A stretch of 64,000 nt of DNA from Carex sylvatica. Its lineage: Eukaryota > Streptophyta > Magnoliopsida > Poales > Cyperaceae. The stretch covers positions 186,001 to 250,000 of the forward strand of contig CAXKVR010000056.1 in NCBI GenBank assembly GCA_964058845.1. Reading direction: 5' to 3'. Below the pieces are notes generated by a model. That model had not been told where the DNA came from and ran no database searches. It was given only the letters and a program-made list of their open reading frames with translations. Of this stretch, positions 22,392-35,497 are shown piece after piece. Position numbers and translations under genes: made by a program. Each line of letters starts with the position of its first letter. The stretch's first letter is position 1.

Positions 22392-25178
22392 ATCCTTTTT
22401 GAGAACTGACTAATTTTCTGTAAGAATTGTTGGTAGAGAAGTTATAAATAAGTTATGCTTTAGAACGAGATAATTTGGGATGACTAGAAGGAGATTAATT
22501 ATCTCATGTGAGATATGTTGATAATTTTATCCGCTAATTACTTTCAATTCAAATTAAGTTATAAACAAAGTACTGTTTGATCCAGGAATGGATCTAAAGA
22601 GTAAATCACCCCTATGAATTAGAAATTAGGAGTTTATTCTTTATATTTATAATTTTTATATATACTTTTATTTTTGTAATCTCTTTATATAATAAAATTA
22701 CACTACAGTAACTTATTTAGCGTCTTCAATCTAAATTTTCTAGTTTTGTCACTGGTTATATCATCACAGTTATAAAATTATAATTAAAACCTATATTCTT
22801 AATTATATTCCCATTTTTGTTGTCGTTTCAAACATCGCCTCTGAGTTCAGAATCTAATTTATCTTATCATTTGATCACATAGTTACTATATTTAATTACT
22901 TTGTGATATAAGATGACATGAGATTAAATATATTTACTTTTAATTGGTTGAAAAATTGTATTTATTGCCATCAATATAAATTATCCTTAATTTTGTTGTA
23001 ATATATATGAGAGCACTTGACTGATACAAAAACAATTAATGATCATGCCCCTTAATTAAGCATAACATAAAATTCTTTATAACTTGTCATTTGTCTACTT
23101 TTTTCATTAAGATACTTGTCCTTCCAACTCATGAAGATACTCTCATCTGCAATTAAATTAACAAAGGTAAAAAAAATTGCAATAAAGCACGGGGAAATTA
23201 TATTATGATGCAATAATAAGATTAACACAGAATTAATGTTTCTTAAGAAATCCCTACCATTTATATTGGGTGGGGTCATCATGTGTGGAGCTGATTAATT
23301 GTCAATAATAAATTAATAAGGTGTAAAATGGAGAAGGCAGTGAGAGCACTACTTAGGCACCCGGACAAATTAAATACATATTGGGTGCCCCTATTTTTTA
23401 TATTGATTGGAGTTCATTTTTATAATCTAAGAAATCAATCAATTTTTCACAGCTTTGTTGGTTCTTCTCAAAAGCAATATAAAATTGTATATTCATTACG
23501 TTTCTCATATGACATCTTTCGGAAGAAATCAAAATTGAGAGGCTAAGGCATCAGTTTTATTAAGTTATTTTATTATTAAGTTAAGAATTTATATGAGTCA
23601 AAGAATTAAGATTACCTAAATTAAGGAAACTTCACTGGCTATTAATTATTGAAGTACTTATAACCAATATAGATAAATCCACATGCAAACATTCTTAACC
23701 GCATATTCCACTAGTTGTTATTAAAAAAACATACATAATTGTAAGAAAATAAGTAATCTGTTGATATAATATTGAATGGAAGCAACTTCAAAATAACAGA
23801 AATAATTAACAGCAGAGGTGGAATTGATATGGTCGAATCTTCTTATAGAGTTGAATAAAAGGATATAAATTCACATGCAAACATTCATACCCTGCACATT
23901 AGTTTGTTATAAGTCAACTAGGGAATGTTCTCCATATATAATTAGGCCATAACATGCAAACCCTAATTTTAAAATTTTATTCTGATAGTCAAATGATCTT
24001 GATGGTATATGTTGTGCTTAATGATTAATTTGTTGGCTTTATAAATTGTAGGACAGATGGTTAGTTCAGAGATGAGTATTTGTTTAGTATTTGGCAATGT
24101 CTATGATTAATGTCATGAATTGTCAACATCACATATTCACATCACACATTCATTTAAGATTACAATAACAAAGGTTGTTGAGCTAAAATAATATATAGTT
24201 TCTTCTGGGGAGCAAGATGTGGTTATCATAACAATTTAATACCTCTTTCTATTTCAAGTATGCAATTGCAACATGTAATTGTTTGATTTGTCAAACTGCT
24301 CAAAAATTATTTCTTCTATTAATTATATTTTATGCAATTGCAATGTTTAATTGTTTATGTTTTCAAATCGCTCCAAAATCAGTTATTTCATCTTTTTTAA
24401 TAATATCAATTTAAAATTTGGAAAACTCACATTTTTGTCTCTTTTTATTTCTCTGAATTATGCTAGCAACATGTGCTATTTTAGTTAAAGTTAGAGGTCA
24501 AACAACTCAACTATTTAACATCCACAAGATATTCTTCTTTATGAGTTTTGAACATGTGACATTCTGTAAGGAGGATATTGTCTTTGTTACTAGACTAAAT
24601 GCTAGTTCTCAATACTAGCAACATATTGATGTAGATAATTGCCAAAAAAAACTTCTAATTATTATTTTTCCTGTATTAGAGCTTACAAATTTTATTTGAG
24701 ATGTCACGAGTATTGGAGAGATTTTTCTTCATCTGTTTTTTCGAAAGTTTATTCATCTATATTCATGTAATAATTTGTAGACATTATGTATTCTTATTGT
24801 AGTTTAAATTATAACTAAGCGCAGCGTCGTGCTGCATTGACCTATTCCTTTAATTATTTTTGTACAAATAAAGAGTTCAAATATCTTATAATAATGTTAT
24901 GTATACATAAAAAAAAGTCTCCACTCAATGAACACTATTTCTTATAGATTTAGCAAGTAAAATAATAAAAAAAAATCTAAAATATGCGGTATGAAGCAAA
25001 CCGTATTGAACAACATTCTTCAAACATATTAGTTGTAAACAAATAATAGCACAAGTTTATTTTGACATATAAGTTTTAAAAAAAATTGCTATTAAAAAAT
25101 TAAAAAGTGAAGGTATAATGGATACACAAAAGATAAAGACATATAAACCTTCCTCGTTATAATTATAATATAATAGTA

Positions 25179-25222
<44 letters not shown>

Positions 25223-26369
25223 CATTATTGTTGTTGTCATTGTTATTATTATAAGGATATAAACTAGAGAGATATTTGTGTTGCTAATATGATTAAAAAA
25301 CATCAACAGATACATAAATTCACTGTAAATACATTTTTTAAATAATTTTATGCATTTTTTTAAGAATTTGTTTGATTTAGAAGTTAGAACAAATAAAATC
25401 ATGAACAAGCAAAATACATAAGATGTGATTATGTGAGTTTGGTGTTTCTTTTTTTTTTTGATGAAAAATGAAGATCTAAGTTCTCATTTAATATATTGAT
25501 TACTTAAAAAAAAAAAAGAGTTTTGGTGATTTTAAGATTGTAAACGCAAAGCAAATTGATTAAAAGCATCAATGAACACACAAATAGTTTAATTTCCTCC
25601 GGATTCAGAGTAACAGCTAAAAGCCTAAAACCAACAATATTCTAACAGCACATTGGTTACTTAATTAGATCACTAATGCTTTGTTTATGTGCTTTGATTT
25701 TATTGTTCTGAGTTTTGCCTTGTAAAACATACACCAACACCTTCTTGCTAAATATAGAATCTATACAACGCTCAGGATGTGATTGGGCTAAGAAAAAAAT
25801 TAAGAAAAAATAAACTGATCCAAAATAGGCTCACTACATACACCATCTTCCCAATACATGCATCTGCTTGGGGCCTATTGTTATATGTCTACAGTCTACA
25901 TCCATCCATTAAAATTACAAGGCCTAGGCAACATGCTATGATATATGGACCATTCTGTAAAAGGAAAACTTCAGTTTACAGAGATCTTGCTGGAGCAGAG
26001 GGCCCACAAATTTAGTGCTTATTCCTGATACTAGCATAGGTACCAAAATGCATGAATGGTGCAAGAAATTAACAAAATAAGGAGATCATTGGTGCATACA
26101 TATATGATATATATAACTTCACTGTTTTCAGAGTGTGTTGCAAGTGAATATTAATTGGGGTTCATTGAATAATCTCAAGTGCAGTAGTTCTTGTATGACA
26201 ATTGAATGTTAATTGGGGTCCATTGATAAGCAAAGTTTACAAAAAGATTAAAAAAAAATGAAGAATTCCAAAAGTTCAATCAAAATTTCATTCTCTTACG
26301 TTTCTACTACACATACATTTATTGAACCAAAGTAATCATATTATTTAACAAAAAATAGCTTGTTAGCTT
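22392..26369. other. Intergenic, no gene seen
   Basis: AT-rich, with stop codons in all frames and no recognisable protein motif. It forms the 3' flank of the MATE gene. A doubled phrase, TTAATTGGGGT(T/C)CATTGA, occurs at about 26153 and 26212. No element ends with matching duplications could be established. Confidence 0.5.
25170..25253. repeat. (ATT)n microsatellite
   Basis: About 16 clean ATT units followed by an interrupted tail with ATC, TTG and GTC variants. Confidence 0.95.
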
Positions 26370-29300
26370 TTAAATAGCCGAGACGGGGAGTTCATGGTGT
26401 TCATGCTCTTCGTCTTGCATTGTCACGTTTGATTTGGTCCATTTGATACGCAAGGTTATGATCAAAAGAGTAGTTGCTTGACAAGCTAATCCGCATATCA
26501 GACCCATCCACAATCCCTGAAATTTTGCATATATAATTAAAACTTCATTAGATGATATGTATAGTGCAATATAAAAGTTTCTCATTGGATGTAACAACTT
26601 TAAAAATTATAAAAAGTACATGTGCATATTGTCCTTGATAAAAAGATGCTATTTTTGAAAATATATAATACTAGCGGATTTGAGATTTATTTTCTACTGG
26701 TACAAAACACTTAGCCTGTGTGGGTAATAAAGATGTGATAAAAGTACCTTGGCGTAAAATTCTAGTTTGAATGCGAAGAGAACCGCCAATGGCATGCCGA
26801 TGAAGTAGAAGGCTACTAAGTTGGTCCATGCTGCCAAGTGTTGCCACCCACATCCTCTCGCGACACCTAAAATTTTATCAATTACAATTTTCAGAATGTC
26901 ATATGAAGGAGAATTAAGTAGCAAGTGAATAGCTGTGAAACTTAACTTTTTATGAATAAATAAATTAAGTACAGCTGTCAGGTTTGTAAGGAAAGTTTAA
27001 AAAATAAAATAATAACCCTACTGGATCCCCTGACAGCTTCTGTCAGGCCTTTCTAAAAAAAAATAACCCTATTGGATATATCTAAAAAAACCATAATGTG
27101 ACTTTCAGCAATAAATTATTGATGATTTTATTATTTTGAGGGGCCATAATGGATAATTAGTTTTGCAAAATTATTTTTGCTGCATACCAAGTGGTGCAAA
27201 ATTAATTAATCTGTTTCAGTCTACCTCAGTTTATTTGTATAGCCTTTCAAATCAAATGCACCTTTCAATTTGATGTAATAGTTTTTGTTCAGAATGCTTT
27301 GGTTTGTATATGCCTGTTCAATTTATGCGAAATTGGGGTGACTTTTATGGGATAATTTTTATACTAATTATTTTTTTTCTGATAAATTTTGATATTATAA
27401 AATACGACAAGTAGTCAACAATTGAAACTGACCAGATAAAACTCCTTGAGCGGAGTCAAAAAGGATCGAAATGGCAAGCAACGGAGTCATAGATGCGAAT
27501 GCAGTAATGATATCTTGGGTACTACTAAAGAGACTGGCCCACAGATTGTGGCAAATTGCGAGTAGTAGAATAATAGTCAAGGCAAGAAGAATTGACAGTT
27601 TCAGTGTCACTGATACAGCATTTTTCGCTTGCTGTATGTTTCCCGCTCCGATCTCATTCGAAACACGTGTGCTGAAAGAAAAGAATTTTGCCATAAACTT
27701 AGTATAACACGAAATTAGCAATGAATATAAGATTTGAAACTTGAAAATTTCTTTCTAAGTACCTCACAGCTGCACTAAATCCATATGTAATCATGTATGT
27801 AATTGCCTCTGTGTTCACACTGCATTACATGTAACTGTCAGTATGTAATGTTTGAAGAATACAATAAAAGTGAGACGAAAATTAAGAGGTGTACATAAAA
27901 AGAAAATTACCACATAGCAATTAATGAAGTGCTTAGCTCGGAATTTGGCATCAGACCGGCAAGCAAGACCAGAATCTCAAATGCCCAATACTCAAAGCTG
28001 TATTAATGAAAAATGACATAAGTACTATTTAAATATGATATTTTTTATTATTAATTACCTTTTACTATCATGTACCAGTTAGTAATGGGAGCATAATTAA
28101 CTACTAGGAGTCCATATGTCCATTTTGCAAAATAAATTTCTCTTTTTGATTGGTTTCATGATCGATTAAACATATTACTTGTAGTTGCAGTACTGTACAG
28201 GTAATATCAAGTGCAAGCTTTGTCATGTACCAAATGTGTACCGGTAAATTCATACCGACACCATATGTTTTCTCAAATGTGAATGGGAATATGGGATCAT
28301 TTGATGAACCAATTCACACACACACCACACACACACACACACACATGCATACATGATACTAACCAGACCATAATTGCCGATGGAACAGCGAGTTTCATGC
28401 TCGGCATAATATGCTCGAAGGCCTCCATTGAGAACCCCTCCCACGTGTGCTTGAAATCCTTGGAATACTTCACGTATCCTACAAGCATTACGAAAGAAAT
28501 CCATAATGAAATTGACCCAGCAATGCCGGTCCCCACGAACCCGAGCCCGAACACATGCACCAACAAATACGTGATCAAGACGTGTGCTAGTAGAGCAACC
28601 AATGAGCACACAACAAGTGGCATCACAACTGTCTGTGTCTGGAGGAATCTCAGGATGCATTGTATACCGCCGTACGCGAATAGACCAGGAATGAGCCACT
28701 TCAGGTATACACCTGCCATGTGGGCCACCTCGGGTTGTTGTTGTAGTAAAAGGAGGATTTCTTCTGAGAAAAACCATAGAAGGGACACCAGAATGCAGAA
28801 GGCTGTTGAGATTATAAGGGATGATTGGAGGTAGATGCCGAGCATGCGGTATAATTTTGCACCGTGGCCTTGGCCGCATAGTGTCTCGAGAGCGCCACTT
28901 AGACCAGTCTGAAATAAAAAAAAATGATTATTTTAGTGTGTGTGTGTGAGAGAGAGAGAGATTATGGAAGTAATGGATATGATTTTCTTGACTATGATCA
29001 GTACCGGTACCATTTCTGATGCCAGAATACATGACCATTACCAGTAGAATCAAAAGGTCATGATCAATTTAACTGGTACTCCTATTAAGATTGATACCAA
29101 AATATGATTGGTTATAATCAGTGTATTTGTAGTGTGTAGCATTAACTGTAGTGTTGCAATGAACAAGTAAAGTTAATTAAACACGAAATAGTTACTGTTC
29201 ATGATTGTCCCTAATATCGGTACAATTAAGGATGTGATCAGTACTTGTAATTTATTCGTTATCAACAATTCATCAATTTTTTTCATATATTTTTTAAATA

Positions 29301-30423
29301 GTTTCTCGATTATTATATTTTTGTGTCGTTGTCATGTACATGACTATTCACAAGTTATGAAGTATGAACTTATCTTTGAATACTATAATGTCTTGATGTA
29401 ACCATACAACCTTAAACCAAATTGGTACAATGAATTGGTTTCTACTATGATGAGAAAAATTACCATATACCGTATATGTAATATATATGTCACTGTTAAA
29501 AGGATAAGACGTCTGTTTTGAGTCAAGGAAAAAATGGAAGAAGGAAAAGAAATCGTTTTAGACTTCTGTTAAAAGTTGAAAAAGAAATTTAGTACAATTC
29601 AGTCAATTTCTTCTATGATGAATAATTGGATATGGCAAGAAGGAAACTGAGAGTAAAATTCTCTCATAACCTGAAAATGACATGCACTGCTAGGCAGGGG
29701 CGGACCTAGAATTTTCGTGTGTGGGGTGAGGGTTGGGACAAAATAATATCGAATCGGATTTAAACTCATTAATTAATTAAGTACTCGATAAAAAAATAAT
29801 GTTTTCTGACTTATAATTTCTGATCCTTTAACTTATAATTATAATTAGTAATTACCAATCATAATTTAAAAAAAATATTTTGATTTCAACACTAAATTTA
29901 ACTCGGATTACAAATTGAATATTCAGAGAGAGGTAAAAAAATTTAAGAGAGGAGCAAAGTTGTACCAATAAATCATCACCAAAACTTGAAATTCAGAGAG
30001 TTGCGCGGCTGCTACTAGGTTAGTCATAAAATACTGGTCTATTAACATAAGGACAAACTTTTTTTAAAATTTTTGAGAAAATTTGCGGGTTAAACTTGGC
30101 TCAACAAAAAAAAAAAAAAACATGTAACAAAGGGCTTGTATTAGAAATGTTTTGTAGAACGAAAGGGCTTCAGAGAACATTACGTACATATGTATATAAT
30201 TAAGTTCATATGTTCAAGTTGAGAATAAATGTAGATATAACACTAATGAAATCATTTTTTTTTCTAATAATATATATATTGATATTCAAACTTTTAGAAA
30301 AATAAAAAAATGCATATTAAAAAAATGAATAATCATTTATGTACCCGCGTTACAGTACGCGCAAAGTGTCCAACTCAGTCAACCTTCTAATTTGACCATT
30401 CTAACTAACTACTTTCTAAAATA

Positions 30424-30458
<35 letters not shown>

Positions 30459-33037
30459 CCCCCCCCTCCTCCAAAGAAAATAAAAAAATCGCGTTACAGT
30501 ACGCGCACAGTGTCCAACTCAGTCAACCTTCTAATTTGACCATTCTAACTAACTACTTTCTAAAATAGACTCTCTCTCTCTCTCTCTCTCTCTCCCCCCC
30601 CCCCTCCTCCAAAGAAAATAAAAAAATCGCGTTACAGTACGCGCACAGTGTCCAACTCAGTCAACCTTCTAATTTGACCATTCTAACTAACTACTTTCTA
30701 AAATAGACTCTCCCCCCCCCCCTCCTCTAGAGAAAATAAAAAAATCTCAGATCGTGTCGACGGCCTCTGCCACCCGAATCACCTCTATCTCACCAGCCTC
30801 TGTCTGTGCACCCCTTGCGTGCTTCCTCTACTCGCCACCTCTTTTTGACATTATAGGCATTAATACTTTGTTACATTTATGTTAATACTTGATTGGATAT
30901 ATATATGCATTAGTTATAACATATATTAATATTTTCCATCTGTAATATATAAAATGTTGAACTGATAAATAATTTTTATTTTATTATTCAATATCAAAAT
31001 GGATATTGATCTAAATATATTTTAAGGATATGAATTATCCAAGATAATTGATATGTGAATTATTATTTTTATGATAATTGTATAGTTATAAACACTTTTT
31101 GAGATTGCTATAAGCACATGCAACGTAGTAAATACTTCATTTAGTAATTATAGATACCATTTGAGTGGTTCCTAATGCGGGTATAATGTTAGAAATTTCA
31201 AAAAAAAGACGCGGGTACGATTATTTAAGTTTTTTTTTTATCATTTACATTGTTTCCTTTATAGATATTAATACTTGTGTTATTTGGACCACATACTTCA
31301 AGATTTGACTATTAATATTAAAAAAAATTACAGATCTGAAACGGTTGCGGTCTCCACAAGCAATTATAATAGTTTAGGAGCGGGTATGACGTTAGAAATT
31401 TCAAAAAAAAAAATGCAGATACAATTATTTAAAAATAATGAAGTCATCATTTACATTGTTTACTATATAGATATTAATACTTGTGTTCTTCGGACTACAT
31501 ACTTCAAAATTTGACTATTAATATTAAAAAAAAAGTTATAGATCTGGAACAGTTGCGGTCCTCACAAATAGTTATGGCAGTTTAGGTGCGGATATTGTAC
31601 AAATACTGTAGCGCGGGTACTCATATCAGCTTCCTAAAAAAATAGATACAAATAAGAGATATACGTTATTATGCATAGCACAGATGTATATTTTTGTATA
31701 AACTTTTGAATGGTCTAGAATCTTAAGATTAATTGATTTTTTACATATCTTAAAAAAGTTTTTGTTTTATTAAGATATAAAATTTGATCTATAAGTATAT
31801 TTTTATATAGAGATCATATTAAACGGTTTAAATCAACTATTTAAACTTTAATACTAAATATATTAATTCATAGTATGAGCTAATATGCACTTCACTTAAA
31901 TAATAAAAATAAAATAAAAACTTATTCTAAAACTAGGTGGGACCAAAAAAGAAAGTTGGTCTGAACTATTTATTTTACTTCTTGTTCTGGATCCAAATAC
32001 AACTAACTCTGTTCAGAATCCAACTGAGTAAACCTCTGTTATTATTTTTTATTTTTTATAATCTTGCCAACTGGCAACTGACACGGAATTTATCTGTAGC
32101 ATTTTATACGGAGAAAATGCAACGAAATAAAAGTGAGAAGCGACAAAATCGTCTGAAGCACGCGTCTCACGTGTTATATAGCATATGACAAATAAATTAT
32201 TCAATCAAAGAGGTAAAAGTTATAATTCAGAAATAATTTGAATATAATTTGAAAATGATTCGGAATCATTCGAATTAAAAATCTTAGTTCTATAAGGGAG
32301 CAAAAAAAATATCAGATTTTTTTTATAAATAATTTGATCAAAGTTCGGTCAATAAAATAACCATCACCAAAATTACGAATTATCAGTGAACAATTCAAAA
32401 AAAATGTAACTATATATATAGACATGTAGTACTACAGTCAACAGCCACACTCTGATAGAGAAAATTATTTATTAATTAATTACATTATGTATAAGAACAT
32501 AGCTAAATTTTTAAGAGCCACAGGTTTTTTAAAATAAAATGGGAGTCATCCATAAGTTTTTTTTTTTTGTCAAATAAGAGGACTGATCAAATGCTCATTA
32601 AAAATCATTTTTGTAATATCAGCGGTACAATGAATACAATTGAAGTCAAATTAATTATTTAATCAGAAAAAGAATTCATGTTCTTCGTACAAGAATAATA
32701 AACTTTTGTCAGATTGCTGTCAGTTGCTTTTTGAATTTTTGCATGCAAACAAATTTGCTTACTGTTCATTTAACAAAAAGGAAAAATGATCTACTTGCTT
32801 ATTGTATCTCTGTCAAGTCTCAAGTACATGCAGTTCACATGTAGATCTAGAAATGTGGATGTGATATTCGTGTCATTGAACCTATGCTTATTGATTTATG
32901 AATAAAATACTAGAATTGCTGATTCTATTCTTTTCATATCTTTGGTTTTTTAGGCTTATATTATTGCAGTTTTTTTGCGAATTAGATAGTATAGAAATCA
33001 TCAATAATTCCAGACTTAAATTGTATATGCATATAAA

Positions 33038-33072
<35 letters not shown>

Positions 33073-34803
33073 GCTAGTTGAGAGTAGTCAACCGGAACCC
33101 TCATGTTATGGATGCAATCTAGTTACGCATCACAGTACATAGCAAATCATCCCTCCCCATCCTGATCAATTATTTAATGCACTATTGAATATTGATGTAT
33201 CATGGATACGAGAAATTATTTAATGCACTATTGAATATTGATGTATCATGGATACGAGATAGGAGTAGGTCCGATGCCCACTGGACCTACTTTTAGTTTT
33301 GATGGGCTCTATCACCGTACGATCAGCATTAAATCTGTGTGCACGGAAATTGATAAAAACTCGCACGATTTTTAATAGGAGTGCAAGAATCTTGATGCAA
33401 ATGGATAGTCACAACACCCATCGAACCAAAGTAGGTCCAATGGGCATCGGACCTACTCCGACTCCGTCACAAATCACGGTTGCAGCTATCTAGATATTTA
33501 AATACTGAACTTTGTATGTACTACCACAAGTCTACCAAGTCTAGAACCCCCACATGCGCATGCGGAGATCACAATATATATATAAATATATTTGTTCACA
33601 AAGTTTTGAATTCCGGCCAAATTATAATATAAATTAATTACTCATGATGAGCAAGTACGACTTGAACAGTAGGGATGATTTGACTAGAGAGATGTAAATT
33701 ATAAAAGATGGAATGTAATTTGGGATCATTTGAGTAGCACATCATTTTCAATGAAATAACTATTTGTGTGGACCCAAATATATATATATATTAGGGTTAA
33801 TTTCCCTCCGTTCAATATAAAATATGAAATTAATTGAGATCCAAGATATGAACTTACGAGATTATGACAAATTGACAACATTTTTTTTTTAAAAGAAGAA
33901 CAAATTTCAATTAATCTTTCAAACTCATCAAATATCTGACACTACTAGAATTTGTATTACTAGTATGGACAAAAGAATCCTCATATGCATGAGCTACTCA
34001 TGCAATTGATACCATAATTTGATGCCAATTACATAGGTAGCCCATGCTAAAATGATTATGATAGTCATGACTCATTGGACATAATGTCTTGCTTCTAGTC
34101 TTTGTTCAAATTCCACTAGAAGTGATAGCTAAAATGATTGTTTCAAACAAACATTTTCAGTGCATAAAATAAACTAATTAATGCGATTGTTGATAATTTA
34201 ACCGTAATACACTTATATGTAAGCTAGGTTTTGACTTGGCTAAATAATTACAATACTTTTCATATAGTCAGTAATTAATTTATGATATGGATCAAATTTA
34301 GATCGATGTACATCATTTTTTTTTTAAAGAGAAGTAAAGTCTTGCATTTATGACGATTTCAGATTTTAACACACCAACAGTCATCAAATAGTAAACATTT
34401 AGAAGGAAATATGAACTAAATTAATATCCACCACCAGATAAAAAGGAGAAAAAAATAGGAAGATGAAACTAATTAATGTTAATCAGAAACACACAAAAAC
34501 AAACACTATTATTTATCTTCAAATTGGATAAGGTTGACAACAAGTACATACCATGAGGGCCAATCCAGTGACGGTACCCCACGAGTTTCCGAGTGTTGCA
34601 CCGGCGAGCTCGGCATCACCGAGGTGTCCGGCAAACATGACAGACACAAGCGTAATAGCATAGTACGACATGTTCGTCAAAATCATAGGCAATGCGAAGA
34701 GCAACTGCCCCTTTGCTTCCTTTACATCGACTATCTTCTCCAATCCCCATTTTTTGTTTCCTTCCCAATTCTTGGGCTCTAGCAATGGTGCTGTGCTAGA
34801 CAT
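26370..34803 (-). CDS. MATE/DTX multidrug-and-toxin extrusion carrier, complete, 7 exons
   Basis: Exons joining in frame with GT-AG borders: 34552-34803, 28364-28908, 27911-27997, 27763-27819, 27433-27671, 26748-26866, 26370-26516. The product is 481 aa, normal for the family. Motifs in order: [19 protein letters not shown] (TM2 region), [71 protein letters not shown]; a short acidic/His-rich C-tail. These are the MatE signatures of plant DETOXIFICATION carriers, closest from memory to the DTX16-19/ALF5 group. Such proteins have twelve membrane spans and export organic cations or metabolites from cytosol to vacuole or apoplast by proton antiport; the substrate cannot be inferred. No stop or frameshift found. 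The 5.6-kb intron 1 is full of repeats. Confidence 0.93.
28316..28345. repeat. (CA)n microsatellite near a splice donor
   Basis: A run of CA units, once interrupted by CC, in intron 2 of the MATE gene. Its right end is about 18 bases from the exon 2 splice donor. Confidence 0.9.
29690..30340. other. Intron 1 of the MATE gene: possible element fragment
   Basis: A GGCAGGGGCGGACCTAGAATTTT-like start at about 29693 (shortened here) is a phrase often found at ends of plant non-autonomous DNA elements. No matching far end or target duplication could be found, so this is only a suspicion. Confidence 0.25.
30346..30749. repeat. Tandem triplication of a 137-144-bp unit
   Basis: Units start at 30346, 30490 and 30628, each with CGCGTTACAGTACGCGC, GTCCAACTCAGTCAACC and a (TC)n(C)n tract. 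They are almost identical except that the TC tract shortens from copy to copy and is nearly lost in the third. Confidence 0.92.
31177..31588. repeat. Tandem duplication of a 203-bp unit
   Basis: Copies start at 31177 and 31380, sharing GCGGGTAT(A/G)A, GTTAGAAATTTCAAAAAAA, ATAGATATTAATACTTGTGT and CAGATCTG(A/G)AAC-like words, and are diverged by several percent plus small indels. Confidence 0.85.
33043..33072. repeat. (TA)n microsatellite
   Basis: Simple TA dinucleotide run in intron 1 of the MATE gene. Confidence 0.9.
33168..33259. repeat. Exact 46-bp tandem duplication
   Basis: The segment 33168-33213 (starting AATTATTTAATGC) is repeated at 33214-33259 with no difference seen. Confidence 0.9.
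33262..33459. mobile_element. 198-bp foldback element with nested hairpins
   Basis: Left arm from GGAGTAGGTCCGATGCCCA; the right arm is its reverse complement ending GGACCTACTCC, about 45 bp each. Each arm is itself palindromic (GTAGGTCC...GGACCTAC). Non-coding MITE-like element. The target duplication is unclear because the left flank is the 46-bp repeat. Confidence 0.65.
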
Positions 34804-35040
34804 TTTTCTCTAGAGCTAGAGACAGTACTGTTTCTAGCTTGCTTTGAGTTAAATGGAAGGGGGTTTAAAGAGTTGTGTGGTAACTTGACTTTGTATGTGG
34901 ATGTGATCAATGTCGATGCGTGCTTTGTGGACCTCTCCGCTTTCTTATTTATTTTAAAATGGTTGTAAGGGAATAACTTAGGTGCACATGGTCTAGTATT
35001 AAATATTTGCAGTATGAAAGTGGCAACTTGAGGATATATA
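34804..35040 (-). promoter_or_regulatory. Upstream region of the MATE gene
   Basis: Direct upstream flank of the ATG. On the minus strand it has AAACCCCC and CTTCCATTT words near the start and no clear TATA box. The spacer to the next element is only about 245 bp. Confidence 0.3.
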
Positions 35041-35048
35041 ATGAATTT

Positions 35049-35484
35049 GAGTAGAAACAGGGTGTTTTTAAGTCCATCACGCCTTTTTTTGAACTCAATT
35101 CTAGAATCTATCAGATTGATTTAAATTACGAATTCGAACTGTTAAAATCTGTCTAACTTACGAGTGATACATCTTCATACAAAAAATTTGAACTTTCAAA
35201 TTAATTTAGTATAAAGTCAAATGGTCAAAATTAAATGGTTTATAAATTAATTTTAATACATTTATTTTTTTTATCGATTTTTTACCACTTGACACAATAC
35301 AAAATTAAACATTAAAAAAAAGACTATACAAAATTAATTTAAAATTTTAAAATTTTTGCATGTAAATGCATCACCCGTAAGATAGATGTGTTGCAATGAT
35401 TTAGATTCGTTATTTGAAGTCATTCAATAAATTTTATAGTTTAATTCAAAATAAAACTTGGTGAGAACATTCTAGTTCTACTCA
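35049..35484. mobile_element. GAGTAGAA-type MITE, copy 1
   Basis: Ends GAGTAGAA and TTCTACTC, with an 8-bp direct repeat ATGAATTT at 35041-35048 and 35485-35492, the target size of hAT elements. Subterminal parts are diverged inverted repeats (AATTCGAACTGTTAAAATC versus ATTTAGATTCG). Non-coding. A better-preserved relative is at 45362-45728. Confidence 0.7.
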
Positions 35485-35497
35485 ATGAATTTCATAT

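Larger units (their letters stand above)
30341..31620. mobile_element. Possible TIR element in MATE intron 1
   Basis: The left end GTACCCGCGTTACAGTA matches the reverse complement of the right end (GTACCCGCGCTACAGTA) at 16 of 17 positions. Flanks TCATTTAT (left) and TCATATCA (right) could be a worn 8-bp duplication. The inside is made of two tandem arrays (30346-30749 and 31177-31588). No coding region. Confidence 0.4.

Noticed and set aside
25163..25408. Poly-isoleucine frame
   Set aside because: Translation of an ATT microsatellite.
28250..28879. 209- and 183-codon frames overlapping the MATE exon 2
   Set aside because: Shadow frames of the MATE exon; only the 28364-28908 frame shows MatE motifs and joins to other exons.
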